Shown: positions 15,360-17,545 of the stretch, in pieces
Layout of the letters: each line of letters opens with the position of its first letter
Position numbering within the stretch: position 1 is the first letter of the stretch
Assembly (NCBI GenBank): GCA_050013075.1
Contig: JBEKFZ010000085.1
Coordinates: 1-17,545 of the forward strand
Reading direction: 5' to 3'
Origin: JBEKIK01 sp050013075
GTDB lineage: Bacteria; Planctomycetota; Planctomycetia; Pirellulales; Thermoguttaceae
Length of the DNA stretch: 17,545 nt
Made by a program: the position numbers and the translations under genes
Notes under the pieces: generated by a model
The model's database searches: none
What the model saw: only the letters and a program-made list of their open reading frames with translations
Told to the model about the DNA's origin: nothing

Positions 15360-17341
15360 CATGCCTTCATTCGTTGTTGAAGTTGCTCGATTTCCTGAAT
15401 TTCGTGTTCCGTGTTGGGCGGTCGAAAACCGGCGTTAATACATTCGCGCCCCAAAACCAGATGGGCAAAATCGGCTCGGGTTTGCGCCTCGTGGAGTTTA
15501 GTTCTGGCCTGTGCTAAAAGCGCATCTATTTTGATAACCTCGGAGCGGCTGACGGCCGCCTGCCGGGCGCTTTCCGCATCTTTTAATTGAGCCTTCATTC
15601 GGTTACATTCCGCAGATGCCTGTGAGGCCGCCGCTTGGCTCCTGGAAAGTTGCGTTGGGAGTGCAAGTCCCGCCGCCACTTTACCTAGCTTTATGTACAG
15701 AATGTCGAGATGTTTCTGTAGGCTCTCCCGATCATTTATGTTCGCTTCCGGGCTGATAGACGTGAAGCCGTCTTTGCTCGCAGTTGGCAGCCCCAGCAGT
15801 TTTTTGCGCCAAGTGTCTAAATCCTCGGGACGATTTGCGTTATCGCGTTTAATCTCCACTCGTGCCGACTGGCGGATGGTCGGGACACGGGCGGAAACAG
15901 AAATCCTACCGTTGGCCGCGTAACAATATTCCACTTCGATGGGTGTATCCGGCGGTAAGCCCGACGGCAAATCGCGAACCATGCATTTTCCCAAGGAAAT
16001 ACACTCCTCGGGTCTCCGATTCTCGCCTTCGACCACGGAAATACATACACTACGCTGATTAGCCCGTGCCGTATGAAAGCTTCTTACTGCACGGCAAGGC
16101 AGAGGAGTATTTTTAGGGATGAGGACTACATTGATATTTTCTCGTGTTTGCCTGTTAATACCCACTAGACCCAAGCTATGCGAACTGACATTGATAAGTT
16201 CGCAATTTACTTTCTCCGGAGCCGAATCTTGCTGCATCAACATATTAGCGTAGATTGCAGCCCCGTGGGCAACGGCCTCATCGGGCGACTGCGAACTGTC
16301 TGGTTCCATCCCCGATATGCGGCGAAGCATGTCGCGGACCATGGGCATTCTGCTCGATCCGCCCACCATCAGGATCCGGTCAATCCGGCTCCAGTCAAGA
16401 CCAGCCTGTTTTACCACAAATGAAGTGGTCATTTCCGTCCGATCCAACAGATCGCGCGTCAACTCGCCGAACTCATCACGGGTGACTTCGATGCGCATGC
16501 GAATTCCCGCGTGAAAACAAAACGCAGTCGTCTTGGTGCGTTCTGACAGCGAATGTTTGGCTTCCTGGGCGTCGAACCACAGTTGGGTAGCGTCCTGCGG
16601 ATCACTCCGCGGATCCGCTCCATGGGCATCAATAAATTTTTCGGCAATATGATTGACCAGCCGTTCATCGAAGTCTTTGCCGCCTAAAAGAACATCGCCG
16701 TCGGTTGCAATTGCTTGAAACCGCATGCCTTCAATCCTCAGGATGGTTACGTCAAATGTTCCGCCTCCGAGGTCATAGACCAGCACTTGCTGAGGGCTTT
16801 TTGAAGTTTTAGTTTCGGAATTAAACAGTCCACAGTGATAACCATACGCTAAGGCCGCGGCGGTGGGCTCATTGATGATGTCCAGTACCTCCAAACCGGC
16901 GAGCCGCCCAGCGTCTTGGGTTGCCTTGCGACGGGCTTCATCGAAAAAGGCGGGTACGGTAATGACTACTTGGTGGATTGGACCCAGGCGCTGTTCAGCA
17001 TCCTTTTTCAAGCGTTCCAAAATAAAGGCGCTAAGTACCTCTGGTGGTACGTTCAAATCGCGGATCTTGTGTCGGAAAGCCATGCCGCCCATGTCACGCT
17101 TGAAACACTCCGCATATCGATCCGGAGTGAGAGGGGCATTTTTGATTGCTTCCTTGCCCACCACGATGGCGTCGTCATCGCAAAATACGGCGCTAGGGGT
17201 AAGCAAGTCGCCCCAACTGTTCGGCACGGTTGTCGGCCGGCCCGACGGATCGAGAAAAGCGACTAAGGAATAAGTCGTGCCCAGATCAATCCCGACGGGC
17301 GGCTGCTTTCCAGCGGATGTGGCAGAGGCGCTTGCATTCAT
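15359..17341 (-). CDS. Hsp70 (DnaK-like) chaperone with coiled-coil C terminus
   Basis: 660 residues. The ATPase domain is well kept: phosphate-1 GIDLGTTYSLVA (17-28), INEPTAAALAYG (156-167), phosphate-2 YDLGGGTFDVTIL (189-201) and adenosine motif ILMVGGSSRMP (323-333). Residues about 383-500 correspond to the substrate-binding beta domain (SLGLVGINRQT…IPKNTPLP…ANGRISVSAR), but are more divergent than in housekeeping DnaK. The helical lid is replaced by a charged helical/coiled-coil segment (535-660), and no EEVD-like or DnaK-type tail is present. It is therefore probably a specialised Hsp70 and not the main DnaK. Its ATG overlaps the previous gene's TGA (ATGA), and its own stop leads straight into the J-like TPR gene. 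The Shine-Dalgarno is weak (GAAAG), as expected of a coupled start. Confidence 0.9.
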   Translation of the reverse strand: MNASASATSAGKQPPVGIDLGTTYSLVAFLDPSGRPTTVPNSWGDLLTPSAVFCDDDAIVVGKEAIKNAPLTPDRYAECFKRDMGGMAFRHKIRDLNVPPEVLSAFILERLKKDAEQRLGPIHQVVITVPAFFDEARRKATQDAGRLAGLEVLDIINEPTAAALAYGYHCGLFNSETKTSKSPQQVLVYDLGGGTFDVTILRIEGMRFQAIATDGDVLLGGKDFDERLVNHIAEKFIDAHGADPRSDPQDATQLWFDAQEAKHSLSERTKTTAFCFHAGIRMRIEVTRDEFGELTRDLLDRTEMTTSFVVKQAGLDWSRIDRILMVGGSSRMPMVRDMLRRISGMEPDSSQSPDEAVAHGAAIYANMLMQQDSAPEKVNCELINVSSHSLGLVGINRQTRENINVVLIPKNTPLPCRAVRSFHTARANQRSVCISVVEGENRRPEECISLGKCMVRDLPSGLPPDTPIEVEYCYAANGRISVSARVPTIRQSARVEIKRDNANRPEDLDTWRKKLLGLPTASKDGFTSISPEANINDRESLQKHLDILYIKLGKVAAGLALPTQLSRSQAAASQASAECNRMKAQLKDAESARQAAVSRSEVIKIDALLAQARTKLHEAQTRADFAHLVLGRECINAGFRPPNTEHEIQEIEQLQQRMKA

Positions 17342-17545
17342 CTTTCGTCTTTTGCTTTGGAGACAATCTTAAAAAGGTCCGGAGATGTCCATATCTTCTC
17401 AAACTTACGATTTAATCCCAAGTTGATAAATTCTAGGTTTAGTACGGCGGCATAGTGAATTTCCGGCAAATATTTTCCCGCATTGGACTTGGGCTGCATT
17501 GCATCGCCATAGATTGCAACAATCTTTCCTTGATCGTTCACTATA
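17338..17545 (-). CDS. C-terminal part of an unrecognised protein, first visible gene of the Hsp70 cluster
   Basis: An open frame enters from the right edge and ends with TGA at 17338-17340, overlapping the Hsp70 ATG by four bases (ATGA). About 69 residues are visible, containing 'KIVAIYGDAMQPKSNAGKYLPEIHYAAVL' in part and ending SKAKDER. The frame continues past the window edge, so the GTG at 17539-17541 need not be the start. I do not recognise the family. It lacks the C-terminal beta-wing signature of GrpE, so I do not call it that. The overlap says it is translated together with the Hsp70 and probably shares its function. Confidence 0.6.
   Translation of the reverse strand, partial: IVNDQGKIVAIYGDAMQPKSNAGKYLPEIHYAAVLNLEFINLGLNRKFEKIWTSPDLFKIVSKAKDER

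Noticed and set aside
17338..17545. GrpE, because of its place before an Hsp70
   Set aside because: The visible C terminus has no GrpE beta-wing signature, and position alone is not enough.

Overview
This window most likely comes from a planctomycete, probably near the Pirellulales. Two features point there. Two proteins begin with the 'FDPYHRWLGI…PPHHYRLLGI' J-like module, which I associate with planctomycete signalling and stress proteins. A giant secreted protein combines autotransporter-type beta repeats with a C-terminal PEP-CTERM sorting tail. No rRNA, tRNA or CRISPR array was seen. The taxonomic call rests on protein architecture only.

Left part (1-3515, minus strand): a truncated AAA_13/RloC-PrrC-like ATPase fragment lies at the edge and loses homology abruptly after its 'NSDWVR' motif. 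After about 330 bp with no convincing gene comes a 773-aa fusion of a CysM-type cysteine synthase with a whole cysteinyl-tRNA synthetase. The synthase half looks intact. The synthetase half keeps the zinc/cysteine pocket and the anticodon-binding bundle, but its HIGH and KMSKS signatures are degenerate (PDLG and KVSRA).

Middle part (3516-11449, plus strand): an AT-rich intergenic region precedes a 2134-aa exported protein. It has a signal peptide, a papain/C39-like cysteine-peptidase-like head, a long passenger of autotransporter-associated repeats, an L-type lectin-like domain and a PEP-CTERM tail. Two small genes follow: a DUF2007-like protein and a YhcH/YjgK/YiaL (NanQ-like) protein. The 222-bp gap after them holds a 9-bp-stem hairpin and an orphan element resembling group II intron domains V and VI.

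Right part (11450-17545, minus strand): a tight cluster is transcribed leftwards, in the order partial unknown gene, Hsp70-like protein, J-like/TM/TPR/coiled-coil protein, J-like/TM/MORN-like protein. The first pair overlaps by ATGA and the second pair is 13 nt apart, with the ribosome-binding site built on the Hsp70 stop codon. The last gene follows a 152-bp gap with a possible promoter of its own. The two J-like proteins are paralogues that share the N-terminal module, a proline-rich linker, one TM segment and a short post-TM stretch, but carry unrelated C-terminal domains. Their J-like modules lack HPD. The most interesting hypothesis in the window is that a cytoplasmic Hsp70 is tethered to two membrane-spanning adaptors with different extracytoplasmic domains. 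The degenerate CysRS fused to cysteine synthase is the second.
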